Of a stretch of DNA of 64,000 bases, positions 8,232-16,875 are shown piece after piece (the first letter of the stretch is position 1; each line of letters starts with the position of its first letter). The translations under genes were made by a program, and so were the position numbers. Below the pieces are notes generated by a model. The model ran no database searches. It saw only the letters and a program-made list of their open reading frames with translations, and was not told where the DNA came from. The stretch comes from Nocardioides luteus (GTDB taxonomy: Bacteria > Actinomycetota > Actinomycetes > Propionibacteriales > Nocardioidaceae). The stretch covers positions 19,717 through 83,716 of the forward strand of contig NZ_BMRK01000004.1 of the NCBI RefSeq assembly GCF_014648595.1. Direction: 5' to 3'.

Positions 8232-9154
8232 GCGCTCGCCACCCATTCCGGACCGCGCGGCGCGCTCATCCGGCGCGGGCTGACCAGGGTGCGCACCGCT
8301 CGCCGCGAGGTCGCCCGCCCCAGCAGCGCCCGGCTGGACTCGCGGGCGAGCACGACGAGCCAGTAGGCCGCCGCCCAGGCCTGCCCACGGCGGGCGGCGA
8401 CGAGCTTGACCCGGTTGGCGACCAGCAGCGACCACAGCCCCGGCGAGGTCGTCGACTCGCCACCGAGGTGCACGGCCCGGGCCGACGGCACGTAGCGGAC
8501 CCGGAAGCCGCGGTCGCGAGCGCGCAGGTGGAACTCGGTCTCCTCGGAGTAGAGGAAGAAGCTCTCGTCCCACGGCCCGCACGCCGCCCAGCACTCCGCG
8601 CTGATCAGCTGCGTCGAGCCCTCGGCCCAGTCGGTGTCCTGACGGCGCTCGTACTCGGCCGGGTCGGTGACGACCTCCCCGATCCACCGGACCCGCCCGG
8701 CCCGCCGGGCGCCCACCACGGCGTCGGCGAGCGCGCCCAGCAGGCTCGGCGCGCCGCGCATCGACTCGATCAGCCGGCCCTCGCCGTCGACCAGCCTCGG
8801 CACGGTGACCCCCACGTCCGCGCCGACCTCGGCGGCCAGCGCGTCGATGCAGCCCGGCTCGAGGCGTACGTCCGGGTTGAGCACCAGGACGGCGTCGAAG
8901 CCCGGGGTCGCGGCGGCGATGCCGGCGTTGATGCCGGCCGCGTAGCCCGCGTTGCGCCCCATCTCCACGATCCGCGCCGACGGCAGCAGGCGGCGTACCG
9001 CGAAGACGGTCGCGTCCGTCGAGGCGTTGTCGGCGACCACCAGCTCCGACTCGAAGCCGGCCAGCGCGACCGGCAGGGTCGCGGCCAGGTCGGCGACCAG
9101 GTGAGCGCTGTTGTAGGTCACCACGACGACGGCGATGCTCCGCACCCGGCTCAC
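8228..9154 (-). CDS. Glycosyltransferase family 2
   Basis: A 308-residue GT-A glycosyltransferase. The opening strand VVVVTYNSAHLVADL (residues 8-22), the NAS/DAT region and the DxD-like NPDVRLEPG (about residue 92) identify family GT2, related to rhamnosyltransferases such as WbbL. No membrane segments are evident, so it is probably cytosolic and acts on a lipid-linked acceptor. It overlaps the ligase gene upstream (ends 9151) and the GNAT gene downstream by 4 bp each. The sugar is unknown. Confidence 0.9.
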   Translation of the reverse strand: MSRVRSIAVVVVTYNSAHLVADLAATLPVALAGFESELVVADNASTDATVFAVRRLLPSARIVEMGRNAGYAAGINAGIAAATPGFDAVLVLNPDVRLEPGCIDALAAEVGADVGVTVPRLVDGEGRLIESMRGAPSLLGALADAVVGARRAGRVRWIGEVVTDPAEYERRQDTDWAEGSTQLISAECWAACGPWDESFFLYSEETEFHLRARDRGFRVRYVPSARAVHLGGESTTSPGLWSLLVANRVKLVAARRGQAWAAAYWLVVLARESSRALLGRATSRRAVRTLVSPRRMSAPRGPEWVASA

Positions 9155-10731
9155 GAGGCCAGCACCGTTCGGATCAGGACACGGTCGAACTTGCCGTTGG
9201 GCGAGCGCGGCAGCTCCGGGTGCACGTCGATCGTCGACGGCACCATGTAGGGCGGCATCGCGCGGCGCAGCGCGGTCAGCAGCCGGTCGGCCTCGAAGTC
9301 CGTCTCGCCGGCGGGCGGGGTGACCAGCAGGACGATGCGCTGGCCGAGCCGCTCGTCGGGCACGCCGAGCGCGACGGCGTCACGGACGAGGCCGGTGTCG
9401 TAGGCGACCTCCTCGATCTCGGTCGGGCTGACCCGGTAGCCGGAGGTCTTGATCATGTCGTCGAGCCGCCCGACGAAGTAGAGGAAGCCCTCCTCGTCGG
9501 CCACGACCCGGTCACCCGACCACACGCACAGCTCGGGCGTACGCCACGGCGCCTCCTCCCGCGGCAGCGGCCGGAACCGCTCGGCGGTGCGTACCGGGTC
9601 GCCCCAGTAGCCCTGCGCGACAAGGGCGCCGCGATGGACGAGCTCCCCCTCCTCGCCGGGCTCGCACGGCGTCCCGTCGGGGCGTACGACCAGGACCTCG
9701 GCGTTCGGGATCGCCTTCCCGATCGAGTCCGGCCGGCGGTCGACCTCGGCCGGGTCGAGGTAGGTGGAGCGGAACGACTCGGTCAGGCCGTACATCAGGA
9801 ACGGGGACGCCGCCGGGAACAGCTCGCGGAGCCGCTGCAGCGTCGCCCGCGGCATCCGGCCGCCGGTGTTGGCGAAGTAGCGCAGCCGCTCGCGCGCCTC
9901 CGGCGGCCACTCGACCCCGGTCAGCTGCAGCCACAGCGGAGGTACGCAGGTCAGCCCGGTCACGCCGTGGCGGGCGCAGAGCGAGGGCACCTCGCCGGGG
10001 AGCAGATAGTTCATCAGCACAACGTGGGCACCGGCCGAGAAGGCGGTGGTGATCTGGCTGAGGCCGGCGTCGAAGCTGAGCGGGAGCACGGAGAGGATGA
10101 CGTCCTCGGGGCCGTTGCCGAGGTAGTCGCTGACGCTCTCGGCCCCGACCATCAGGTTGCGGTGGCTGAGCACCACACCCTTCGGCTTGCCGGTGCTGCC
10201 CGAGGTGTAGAGGACGGCGGCCAGGTCCTGGTCGATCGTCACCCCGCCGGGAGGCCCGGCCACGCCACCGGCCTCCGCGACGACCTCGGTCCAGACCTGC
10301 ACCTCCGCCTCCAGCGCCACCTCCTCGGGCATCTCGGAGCCGACCAGCACGACGTGGTCGAGCGCCTCGCACCCCTTCAGCTCCTCGCGGAGCATGACCA
10401 GCCGCTCCCGCGAGGTGATGAGCACCTTCACCGAGCAGTCGTCGAGGATGTGCGCGACCTGGCCGGCCTTGAGCAGCGGGTTGACCGGCACGAAGACGCC
10501 ACCGGCGAGCGTGGTGCCGAAGATCGACGCCACGGTCTCCGGCCGCTTCTCCAGGAAGACCGCGCAGCGGTCCCCACGGGCCAGCCCGAGCGCGGTCAGC
10601 CCGGTGGCGACGGCGCCCGCCTCGGCCCACACCTCGGCGTAGGTCTGCGTGACGCCCTTGTAGGTGAGCGCCGGGGCGTCCGGGCGCGCGGCCGCGTGCT
10701 CGGCCAGCATGGAGTGGAAGGCGGTCCTCAT
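9151..10731 (-). CDS. Acyl-CoA/acyl-ACP ligase, exosortase-locus type
   Basis: A 526-residue AMP-forming ligase. Motifs: TSGSTGKPKGVVLSH (about 175), YGLTESFRSTYL (about 312), the hinge region GRLDDMIKTSGYRVSP (about 420) and the catalytic lysine in PNGKFDRVL (about 512). It strongly resembles the ligase subfamily co-occurring with the PLP decarboxylase and ACP in exosortase-A type loci. ATG 10731 is chosen because it overlaps the methyltransferase stop by 4 bp; the frame extends upstream only as antisense-like sequence. It is the best candidate to load the ACP at 5890. The acid substrate is not known. Confidence 0.88.
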   Translation of the reverse strand: MRTAFHSMLAEHAAARPDAPALTYKGVTQTYAEVWAEAGAVATGLTALGLARGDRCAVFLEKRPETVASIFGTTLAGGVFVPVNPLLKAGQVAHILDDCSVKVLITSRERLVMLREELKGCEALDHVVLVGSEMPEEVALEAEVQVWTEVVAEAGGVAGPPGGVTIDQDLAAVLYTSGSTGKPKGVVLSHRNLMVGAESVSDYLGNGPEDVILSVLPLSFDAGLSQITTAFSAGAHVVLMNYLLPGEVPSLCARHGVTGLTCVPPLWLQLTGVEWPPEARERLRYFANTGGRMPRATLQRLRELFPAASPFLMYGLTESFRSTYLDPAEVDRRPDSIGKAIPNAEVLVVRPDGTPCEPGEEGELVHRGALVAQGYWGDPVRTAERFRPLPREEAPWRTPELCVWSGDRVVADEEGFLYFVGRLDDMIKTSGYRVSPTEIEEVAYDTGLVRDAVALGVPDERLGQRIVLLVTPPAGETDFEADRLLTALRRAMPPYMVPSTIDVHPELPRSPNGKFDRVLIRTVLAS

Positions 10732-11393
10732 CGTGTCCTCACCGCGATCATCGACTTGGTCATCCCGAGCACCCGTTCCCGGAGGATCCGGGACTCCGGG
10801 AAGTAGGCATGCATCTCGGTCATCCCGATCAGCTCGGTCCACTGCACGTCCGCCATCGCCTCGGCCCTCGAGGCCGGGAGCGTGTGCACCAACGGCCACC
10901 GTTCGGCGACGCGGGCGCGCAGCGCCATCGGCAGGAACTGCATCCCGGGGAAGAGCCAGTGCGGCTCGACCGGGAAGTAGCGGTAGGGCGTCTGCACCCA
11001 GTGCAGTGGCGCGGCCTGCTGGATCTCCGCAGCCAGCCGCACGCGCTGGGCGTGACCCCCGACGTGCTCGAGCAGCGAGTTCGAGAAGACCAGGTCGTAC
11101 GCCATCGGCGCCGCCGCCCGCTCCAGGGCCGTGCGCGCCGTGCAGGCGTCGCCGGTGACCGGCGTCAGCCAGCCCTCGTCGCAGTCGCCGGGATCGTTCA
11201 GGTTGAGCACGACCACGTGGCCCGGGCGTACGGGAGCACGCAGCCAGGACTCGGCGGTGCCCCCGACGTCGAGCACCTTCATGTCGGCGATGTCGGGGAA
11301 GAGGGCCGTGAACATCTCCCAGCGACGTAGCCGAAGCGCGGCGCCCAGGGACGCGGGAGAGTCCACCAGTCGGGAACGCAGCTCGAGCTTCAC
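10728..11393 (-). CDS. Class I SAM-dependent methyltransferase
   Basis: A methyltransferase of about 221 residues, first in the six-gene tailoring operon. The SAM-binding motif I is VLDVGGTAESW (about residue 41), followed by an acidic loop (NLNDPGD) and the post-motif FSNSLLEHVG. Members of this family modify sugars or lipid-linked glycans, but the target here is unknown. The start is uncertain. GTG 11393 (VKLELRSRLVD) matches where family members usually begin; ATG 11435 would add 14 residues. Confidence 0.8.
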   Translation of the reverse strand: MKLELRSRLVDSPASLGAALRLRRWEMFTALFPDIADMKVLDVGGTAESWLRAPVRPGHVVVLNLNDPGDCDEGWLTPVTGDACTARTALERAAAPMAYDLVFSNSLLEHVGGHAQRVRLAAEIQQAAPLHWVQTPYRYFPVEPHWLFPGMQFLPMALRARVAERWPLVHTLPASRAEAMADVQWTELIGMTEMHAYFPESRILRERVLGMTKSMIAVRTR

Positions 11394-11515
11394 CCGGCAA
11401 TCGTCAACGCCGGACCGCCCGCGCGGGCGGCCCATCACGGCCCCTATCCCCCGTATCAGGTAGGCCCCCGCACGAGCCCGTCTCGATGCCCGGCCCGCCT
11501 GCCTAGCGTGGCGGA
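11394..11515. promoter_or_regulatory. Divergent promoter region with GGGGATA motif
   Basis: A gap between the minus-strand tailoring operon and the plus-strand deacetylase. It contains CTATCCCCCGTATCAGG at 11446-11462, whose minus-strand reading includes GGGGATA. The same core occurs at 4229-4246 and 27450-27466 ahead of other glycan genes. No consensus promoter could be assigned confidently. Confidence 0.35.
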
Positions 11516-12172
11516 GTGAACCTGACCAACCTCTGCTTCCACGGCATCGGCGAGCCCGAGCGCTACCTCGAGCCGGGCGAGGCCCGCTACTGGGTCAGCC
11601 GCGACGCGTACGAATCGATCCTCGACCTCGTCGTCGGACGGCCGGAGGTGCGGATCAGCTTCGACGACGGCAACCGGTCCGACATCGCGATCGGGCTCCC
11701 GGGTCTTCTCGAGCGCGGCCTGACCGCGACCTTCTTCGTGCTCGCGGGCAGGTTCGGGAAGCCGGGCAGCCTCGGTCGCGACGACGTGGCCCACCTGCGC
11801 GCCGCCGGGATGGGCATCGGCACCCACGGCATGGACCACATCAGCTGGCGCGGCCTGACCCCTTCAGGCGTACGCCGCGAGCTGATGGAGGCCCGCGCCC
11901 AGATCGCGTCGGCGGCCGGCACCGTGGTGGAGGAGGCAGCGCTGCCGCGGGGGCAGTACGACCGCACCACCCTGCGACACCTCCGCGCGCTCGGCTATCG
12001 GGCGGTGCACACCAGCGACCGCACGCACGCGGCCCCGGGCGCCTGGCTGCAGCCGCGGTTCAGCGTCACCGCGACCGACGACGCCGCGAGCGTCAGCACG
12101 CTGCTGATCCCGCAGCCGCTCACCAAGCGCGTCGAGCGACGCGCGGCAGGACTGGTCAAACGGCTCAGATGA
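11516..12172 (+). CDS. Polysaccharide deacetylase-like protein (CE4/NodB)
   Basis: A 218-residue protein of the carbohydrate esterase 4 fold, which removes N- or O-acetyl groups from glycans with a metal ion. The catalytic Asp/metal motif is RISFDDG (about 46), and the histidine motif is GTHGMDHISW (about 102). There is no signal peptide, which is unusual for CE4 enzymes acting on exported polymer; a cytoplasmic substrate is possible. GTG start at 11516. It runs directly into the DUF4082 gene, with an ATGA overlap if the longest start of that gene is used. Confidence 0.82.
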   Translation: MNLTNLCFHGIGEPERYLEPGEARYWVSRDAYESILDLVVGRPEVRISFDDGNRSDIAIGLPGLLERGLTATFFVLAGRFGKPGSLGRDDVAHLRAAGMGIGTHGMDHISWRGLTPSGVRRELMEARAQIASAAGTVVEEAALPRGQYDRTTLRHLRALGYRAVHTSDRTHAAPGAWLQPRFSVTATDDAASVSTLLIPQPLTKRVERRAAGLVKRLR

Positions 12173-12267
12173 GCCGACATACCGTGAATGGAGGATGCTG
12201 TGCCGTCCGGATCTGTGCAGGGTCGGGTAGTGCAACGGCGCTGCCTACCCCCGATCGGTGCAACCAC
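12173..12267 (+). other. Leader or N-terminal extension ahead of the beta-helix protein
   Basis: This stretch contains a hairpin: CGGGTAG (12224-12230) pairs with CTACCC at 12245-12250, with a GC-rich loop. The frame of the next gene is open through it back to ATG 12169, which would overlap the deacetylase stop in ATGA style. The encoded residues are Cys-rich and unlike a signal peptide. I cannot decide between coding and leader; no known riboswitch class was recognised. Confidence 0.35.
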
Positions 12268-13842
12268 ATGCAAACCTCGGTAAGTCGTACCTTCCGACCT
12301 GCGCTCAGCCTCCGCTCGGGCCGACGTCGTCTCGGCCTGCTCGGCAGCGCCCTGATCACGGTGGTCGCCATCGCCGCGTGGGTGCTCTGGCCGGTCTCGC
12401 AGAGCCGGGCGGACACCGTCAGTCTCTTCCCGGACGACGCGGTCCCCGCGGTCGTGACCGAGCAGGACCGGCGCCCGGTCGAGCTCGGCATGCGCTTCCG
12501 GGTGACCGAGCCGGTCGCGGCCGTCGCGATCCAGTTCTACAAGAGCGCTGCCAACACCGGACCGCACACGGGCAGGCTGTGGTCGGGCAGCGGCCGTGAG
12601 CTGGCGAAGGCACGGTTCGCCGGGGAGGCCCGGCGCGGCCTCCAGGTCGCCGACCTGGACCGCCAGGTGCTCCTCCGGCCCGGTCGCGACTACGTCGTCT
12701 CCTACACCGCCCCCAAGGGCCGCTACTCCGCCGACCAGAACCTCTTCGCCCGCCCGGTCTCGAGAGGCCCCATCTCCGCCGGGGTCAGCGCCGGGGTCTA
12801 CTCCTACCGGCCCGGCACCTTCCCCACCCGCACCTTCGGTGCGACCAGCTACGCGGTCGACATCGTGGTGCGGCCGACCGGATCGAGCAGCCCCTCCACC
12901 TCGACGTCGCCGTCACCGAGCGCCTCGACCTCGCCCGCTCCGTCCGTGAGCCCGTCGCAGAGCCCGTCTCCCTCGGCCCCGTCCTCCGCTCCGAGCTCCT
13001 CGGCGCCTCCGGCCACGACCCCGCCCGCGGAGACCGACAGCAAGCTGCCGCCGACCTCGGTGCCCGCCGGCTTCCCGGACGCCGCGAGCACCGGCGTGCC
13101 CGAGGGCGTACGCCTCTCCCCCTACACCGGCCCGTGCACGATCACCACCGCCGGAACCGTCATCGACGGCAAGACCGTGAACTGCGCGCTGAAGATCCGC
13201 GCGGCAGATGTCACGATCCGCAACTCGGTCGTCAACGGCACCGTCTACAACGACGAGGACTCCGACGGCCTCGGTTTCGAGATCATCGACAGCGAGGTAC
13301 GCATCGGCAACCGCGGCGGCACCGGCATCAGCAACGTCGGCTTCACCGTGGTCCGGGTCGAGGTCACCGGCGGCAACCGCTCGATCAACTGCTGGCGCGA
13401 CTGCACGGTCCGCGACTCCTTCGTGCACGGCCAGTTCACCGACCTCACCGGGGTCGCCCACGAGTCCGGCATCCGGATGGGCTCCGGGGGCGTGATCCGC
13501 CACAACACGATCACCTGCGACGCCCCCGACGTCCCGCCCGACGCCGGCTGCTCGGCAGGCCTGACCGGCTACGGCGACTTCGCGCCGGTGCGGGACAACC
13601 TCATCGAGCGCAACGTCTTCCTGACGACCACCGGCGGTGCCTGCGCGTACGGCGGCTCCTCGGAGGGCAAGGCCTACCCCGATGCCGACCACATCCGCTT
13701 CGTCGACAACGTCTTCCAGCGCACCGCGGCGCGGCCGAACTGCGGCTACTGGTTCCCGATTGCGTCCTTCGACACCTCGGCGCCCGGCAACGTCTGGCGG
13801 GGCAACGTCTGGTCGGACGGCGGCGTCGTCCCTCCGGGCTGA
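12268..13842 (+). CDS. Secreted DUF4082 and parallel beta-helix protein
   Basis: A protein of about 524 residues for the cell surface. A membrane segment lies at residues 28-47 (LLGSALITVVAIAAWVLWPV). A DUF4082 module follows (about 50-195; FPDDAVPAVV near its start, VDIVV at its end). A Ser/Pro-rich linker (about 200-260) joins it to a right-handed beta-helix-like domain (about 275-520) with repeated N/D-rich turns and paired cysteines. Beta-helix domains often bind or cut polysaccharides, so a matrix role is plausible. The same DUF4082 module occurs four times in the 27496 gene. The start is uncertain (alternatives GTG 12184 and ATG 12169). Its 3' end overlaps the convergent polymerase gene by 97 bp. 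Confidence 0.75.
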   Translation: MQTSVSRTFRPALSLRSGRRRLGLLGSALITVVAIAAWVLWPVSQSRADTVSLFPDDAVPAVVTEQDRRPVELGMRFRVTEPVAAVAIQFYKSAANTGPHTGRLWSGSGRELAKARFAGEARRGLQVADLDRQVLLRPGRDYVVSYTAPKGRYSADQNLFARPVSRGPISAGVSAGVYSYRPGTFPTRTFGATSYAVDIVVRPTGSSSPSTSTSPSPSASTSPAPSVSPSQSPSPSAPSSAPSSSAPPATTPPAETDSKLPPTSVPAGFPDAASTGVPEGVRLSPYTGPCTITTAGTVIDGKTVNCALKIRAADVTIRNSVVNGTVYNDEDSDGLGFEIIDSEVRIGNRGGTGISNVGFTVVRVEVTGGNRSINCWRDCTVRDSFVHGQFTDLTGVAHESGIRMGSGGVIRHNTITCDAPDVPPDAGCSAGLTGYGDFAPVRDNLIERNVFLTTTGGACAYGGSSEGKAYPDADHIRFVDNVFQRTAARPNCGYWFPIASFDTSAPGNVWRGNVWSDGGVVPPG

Positions 13843-15170
13843 GGGCCCGCGGGCGGCCTCCGGACGAGCCGGTGCAGGGCGCCGGCCAGCCCGACCATCA
13901 GGATGAAGCAGCCCGAGGACTGCGGGAAGGCGAACAGGTCGTAGAACGCCATCGCGGTCGCTCCGGCGAGCACCCCGGCCAGCAGCCCCTGGGCGAGCTC
14001 GCGGTCGAAGTCGGTGGTCGCCGCGTTGCGGGCGCTGCGGGCGGTGAACGCCGCGACGACGATGACCGCCAGCAGCGCAGCCATCCCGATCAGCCCGGTC
14101 TCGATGGTGTGGCCCAGGTACTGGTTGTCCAGGATCCAGTACTGCGGCAGGAACGTCCCGGGGCCTCTGCCCAGCCAGGGGTCGCGGGCGATGAACTGGA
14201 AGGCGACACCGTACGAGCCCGTCCGCGACGCCACGCTGGCGTCGTCGCCGGCTCCGACGAAGAGCCCGGTGAGGACGCCGAGCATCCCTGGCACCGTCAG
14301 GTAGACCAGCACCGAGACCGCCGCGACGCAGCTCAGGCCGACCAGGCGCATCCGCCAGGACCAGCGCAGGGCGAGCACGAGGATCGCGATGCCGGTGCAC
14401 AGGATCGCCGAGCGGGAGAGCACCATGAAGATCGCGATCGCGACGCAGAGCAGCAGCACCCGGTAGAACCAGCGCCGGGTCGGGGCGTGCAGGGCGTAGA
14501 CGATCACCAGCGGCAGCACCATCGAGAGGATGACGCCGTACTCGATCGGGTGGGTGGAGGTACCGCTCAGGCGCGGCATGCCGCTGCGCTCGTAGAGCCC
14601 GATCTCGATGCCGCGCGCGGAGAGCCCCGGGATGCTGATCCGGTCGACCAGCGGCTGTCGGGTGACGAACTGCGCCAGGCCGAGCATCGCGACCAGCCCG
14701 ATCCCGGTCACCAGGCGGCGCGCCACCGCGTGCAGCCGGTCGAGCGAGGAGATCCCCTCCGCGGCGATCATGGCCACCCCCGCCAACCCGATCATCCGCA
14801 GCAGGCCGCTGTCGGCCGGGGTCAGCTCGTTGCCGGGCATCGGGCCGGACATCGCCAGCACGTAGGAGGCCATCACCGCGAGCAGGAGACCGAGGACGGC
14901 GATACGCAGCGGCTGGAACCCGAGGTCGATCCTGTAGGCGCGCTGGACGTGATACCAGACCCACCACAGGAAGGCGCCGATCGCGACGATCGTCGCCGGT
15001 GCGCCCGCGGTCCCGAGAGCAGGCACGACCAGCACCGAGCGGATCGAGAGCAGGACGACGACGTAGACGGTCAGGATGGTCGCGGCATCGATCGACCGGC
15101 GTACGCCTGAGGCCGACTCATCTACGCTGCGCACCAGAAGACTGCTCACCACGCGTCCCCATCTGGGCAT
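13746..15170 (-). CDS. O-antigen ligase / Wzy polymerase-like membrane protein
   Basis: A protein of about 474 residues with ten or more hydrophobic segments, matching the Wzy/WaaL (O-antigen ligase) family. Typical features are the large periplasmic loop region and the conserved STHPIEYGVILSMVLPL and LSRSAILCTGIAIL segments. It probably polymerises lipid-linked repeat units outside the membrane. The start could be ATG 15170, GTG 15149 or GTG 15134; the later ones reduce the overlap with the Wzz-like gene that ends at 15118. The 3' end overlaps the convergent DUF4082 gene by 97 bp, and the last 35 residues are hydrophilic and low-complexity. Confidence 0.85.
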   Translation of the reverse strand: MPRWGRVVSSLLVRSVDESASGVRRSIDAATILTVYVVVLLSIRSVLVVPALGTAGAPATIVAIGAFLWWVWYHVQRAYRIDLGFQPLRIAVLGLLLAVMASYVLAMSGPMPGNELTPADSGLLRMIGLAGVAMIAAEGISSLDRLHAVARRLVTGIGLVAMLGLAQFVTRQPLVDRISIPGLSARGIEIGLYERSGMPRLSGTSTHPIEYGVILSMVLPLVIVYALHAPTRRWFYRVLLLCVAIAIFMVLSRSAILCTGIAILVLALRWSWRMRLVGLSCVAAVSVLVYLTVPGMLGVLTGLFVGAGDDASVASRTGSYGVAFQFIARDPWLGRGPGTFLPQYWILDNQYLGHTIETGLIGMAALLAVIVVAAFTARSARNAATTDFDRELAQGLLAGVLAGATAMAFYDLFAFPQSSGCFILMVGLAGALHRLVRRPPAGPQPGGTTPPSDQTLPRQTLPGAEVSKDAIGNQ

Positions 15171-16005
15171 AGCCGTTGCGTACGGGCAGCGGCCGCCCGT
15201 TCGAGCCGTTCGAGCCGTTCGGGCCCTTCGGCCCGTTCCGCCCGTCGGGCCTGTGCGGCGGCGGGGGCGGTGACCCCTGCGCCTCGGGCGCCTCGGGCGC
15301 CTCGGACGGCCCGGATGGCCCGGACGGCCGGGACGGCCCGGACCGCCCGGGCGACTCAGCGGTGCCCGCTTCCTGCTCGCGCTCGCGTCGGGCACGGGCG
15401 CGGGAGAGCAGCAGACCGTCCAGCAGGCCGATGCCGAGCAGGCCACCGACCAGCACGCCACCACCGCTGACGATCCCGGCACGGAGCTGGTCCTTGGTGA
15501 CCTTCTCCGCCTTCTCGTCGATGGTGAGCTTCTGGATGGTGATGTACTCGCGGCGCTTGATGCCGAGGTCCGACTGCAGGTCGGCGAGCACGCCGGGCAC
15601 GGTCTCGAACAGCGAGTTCAGCGCGGCGATCGTCTCCTCCTCGTCGTCACCGGTCACGTCGACCACGACGATCGGGCCGCTCACCGCCATGTCTGCGTAC
15701 ATCTCGTAGCCGACCCCGGGATGGCTCTTCTCGAGGTCCGTCCGGGCCGACTTCGCGGTCATCGCCCGGATGAGGATGTCGCGGGCGGGATTGAGGCCGC
15801 CCAGGGAGAGGTAGGGGTTGCCCTCGACGCGCTCGCCCGCTCGCGTGGTGCCCTCGGGCGGGAACAGGAGCAGCGTGCCCTGCGCCGTGTAGGAGGGACC
15901 GACCCTCCCCATCATCACCACGACGGCGACGACGGTGATGCCCAACGTGACGATCACGAGATACCAGCGACGCGCCAAGGCCTTCCACACCGCGCTGAGT
16001 TCCAT
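15118..16005 (-). CDS. Wzz-like chain-length determinant without kinase domain
   Basis: A 295-residue membrane protein. Membrane segment one is at about residues 15-33 (WYLVIVTLGITVVAVVVMM). The extracytoplasmic domain follows, with a second segment near 200-220 (VSGGGVLVGGLLGIGLL). The C-terminal tail is rich in Pro, Gly, Ser and Asn, including repeated GPNGSNGSNG-type runs. This is the architecture of polysaccharide co-polymerases, but the cytoplasmic tyrosine-kinase domain is absent. ATG 16005 was chosen; ATG 16044 is possible. It overlaps or abuts the Wzy-like gene downstream. Confidence 0.82.
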   Translation of the reverse strand: MELSAVWKALARRWYLVIVTLGITVVAVVVMMGRVGPSYTAQGTLLLFPPEGTTRAGERVEGNPYLSLGGLNPARDILIRAMTAKSARTDLEKSHPGVGYEMYADMAVSGPIVVVDVTGDDEEETIAALNSLFETVPGVLADLQSDLGIKRREYITIQKLTIDEKAEKVTKDQLRAGIVSGGGVLVGGLLGIGLLDGLLLSRARARREREQEAGTAESPGRSGPSRPSGPSGPSEAPEAPEAQGSPPPPPHRPDGRNGPKGPNGSNGSNGRPLPVRNGYAQMGTRGEQSSGAQRR

Positions 16006-16167
16006 GTGTTCCGGTCGCTTTCGCTCGAGAGTGGGTGAAGGCATCGCTGTGCCGGCCACACCCATCGTCAGGTCCTCGGCGGTGCTCTGCGGCGCAGCCG
16101 TTGCGCCATACCCAAGACGTGGTACGACCGCATCGATCGAGGTCACCGGCCTGTTCCCGCGCTCAGA

Positions 16168-16875
16168 GTGGTGGCTGTGACCGCTCTGGAGCTCGTCGGA
16201 CTGCTGCTGCGCAGGTGGTACGTCGTGGTGGTCTGTGCGCTGCTCACCGCGGTAGGTGGCCTGCTGCTGCTCGACCGGCCGCCGGTCTACTACACCCAGT
16301 TCGAGGTGGTGCTGCTGCCGCCCAACGAGACGGTGAACCCCAACACGCTCCGCGAGGACCCCTACGGCATGGTCCCGATGGCGGGGCTGCTGGTGGAGGA
16401 GTACAACGAGGGCCACCACCCGCTGAACATGAGCACCACCGAGACCACCCTCTACGGCGAGGGCCTCACCCGCGGCGAGCGCGTGCGGATGCGCAACGTC
16501 GGCAACCAGTGGCTGCCGATCTACGACCACCCGGTGATCGACGTGCAGATCGTGGACCCCGACGCGGCGCGGGTCGAGTCCGAGGCCGCCCGGATCGCGG
16601 GCGACCTCGACCGGATCCTCGACCGGCGGCAGAGCGAGCTCCACGTCCGCCCCAGGTCGCGGATGTCCACCGAGATGGCCCCGGAGGACGTGGTCGTCCA
16701 GCAGATCACCGGCAGCCGGGCGCGTACGGCCGGCGGGCTCGCCCTGCTCGGCGGGTCGCTCACCGTGGTCGCCGTGATCGGGGTCGAGCGGCTCTCCCGG
16801 GCCCGCGCGGCGCGCCGCTCGCGTCCGCCGGAGCAGGTCGCCGCAGTCGAACGGGAGCTCATCTCCCAGCGGTGA
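16168..16875 (+). CDS. Second Wzz-like membrane protein
   Basis: A 235-residue protein with a membrane segment near the N-terminus (WYVVVVCALLTAVGGLLLL, about 17-36). An extracytoplasmic domain contains FEVVLLPPNETVNPNTL, and a second segment lies near 191-207 (GGLALLGGSLTVVAVIG). The layout matches a short polysaccharide co-polymerase without kinase. It is transcribed away from the other Wzz-like gene across a 162-nt gap and converges on the asparagine-synthetase-like gene with a 17-bp overlap. Divergent arrangement of two co-polymerases suggests linked control of chain length. Confidence 0.78.
   Translation: MVAVTALELVGLLLRRWYVVVVCALLTAVGGLLLLDRPPVYYTQFEVVLLPPNETVNPNTLREDPYGMVPMAGLLVEEYNEGHHPLNMSTTETTLYGEGLTRGERVRMRNVGNQWLPIYDHPVIDVQIVDPDAARVESEAARIAGDLDRILDRRQSELHVRPRSRMSTEMAPEDVVVQQITGSRARTAGGLALLGGSLTVVAVIGVERLSRARAARRSRPPEQVAAVERELISQR

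Noticed and set aside
12173-12267. Known riboswitch ahead of the DUF4082 beta-helix gene
   Set aside because: There is a hairpin, but none of the conserved blocks of c-di-AMP, c-di-GMP, SAM or cobalamin classes could be matched by eye.
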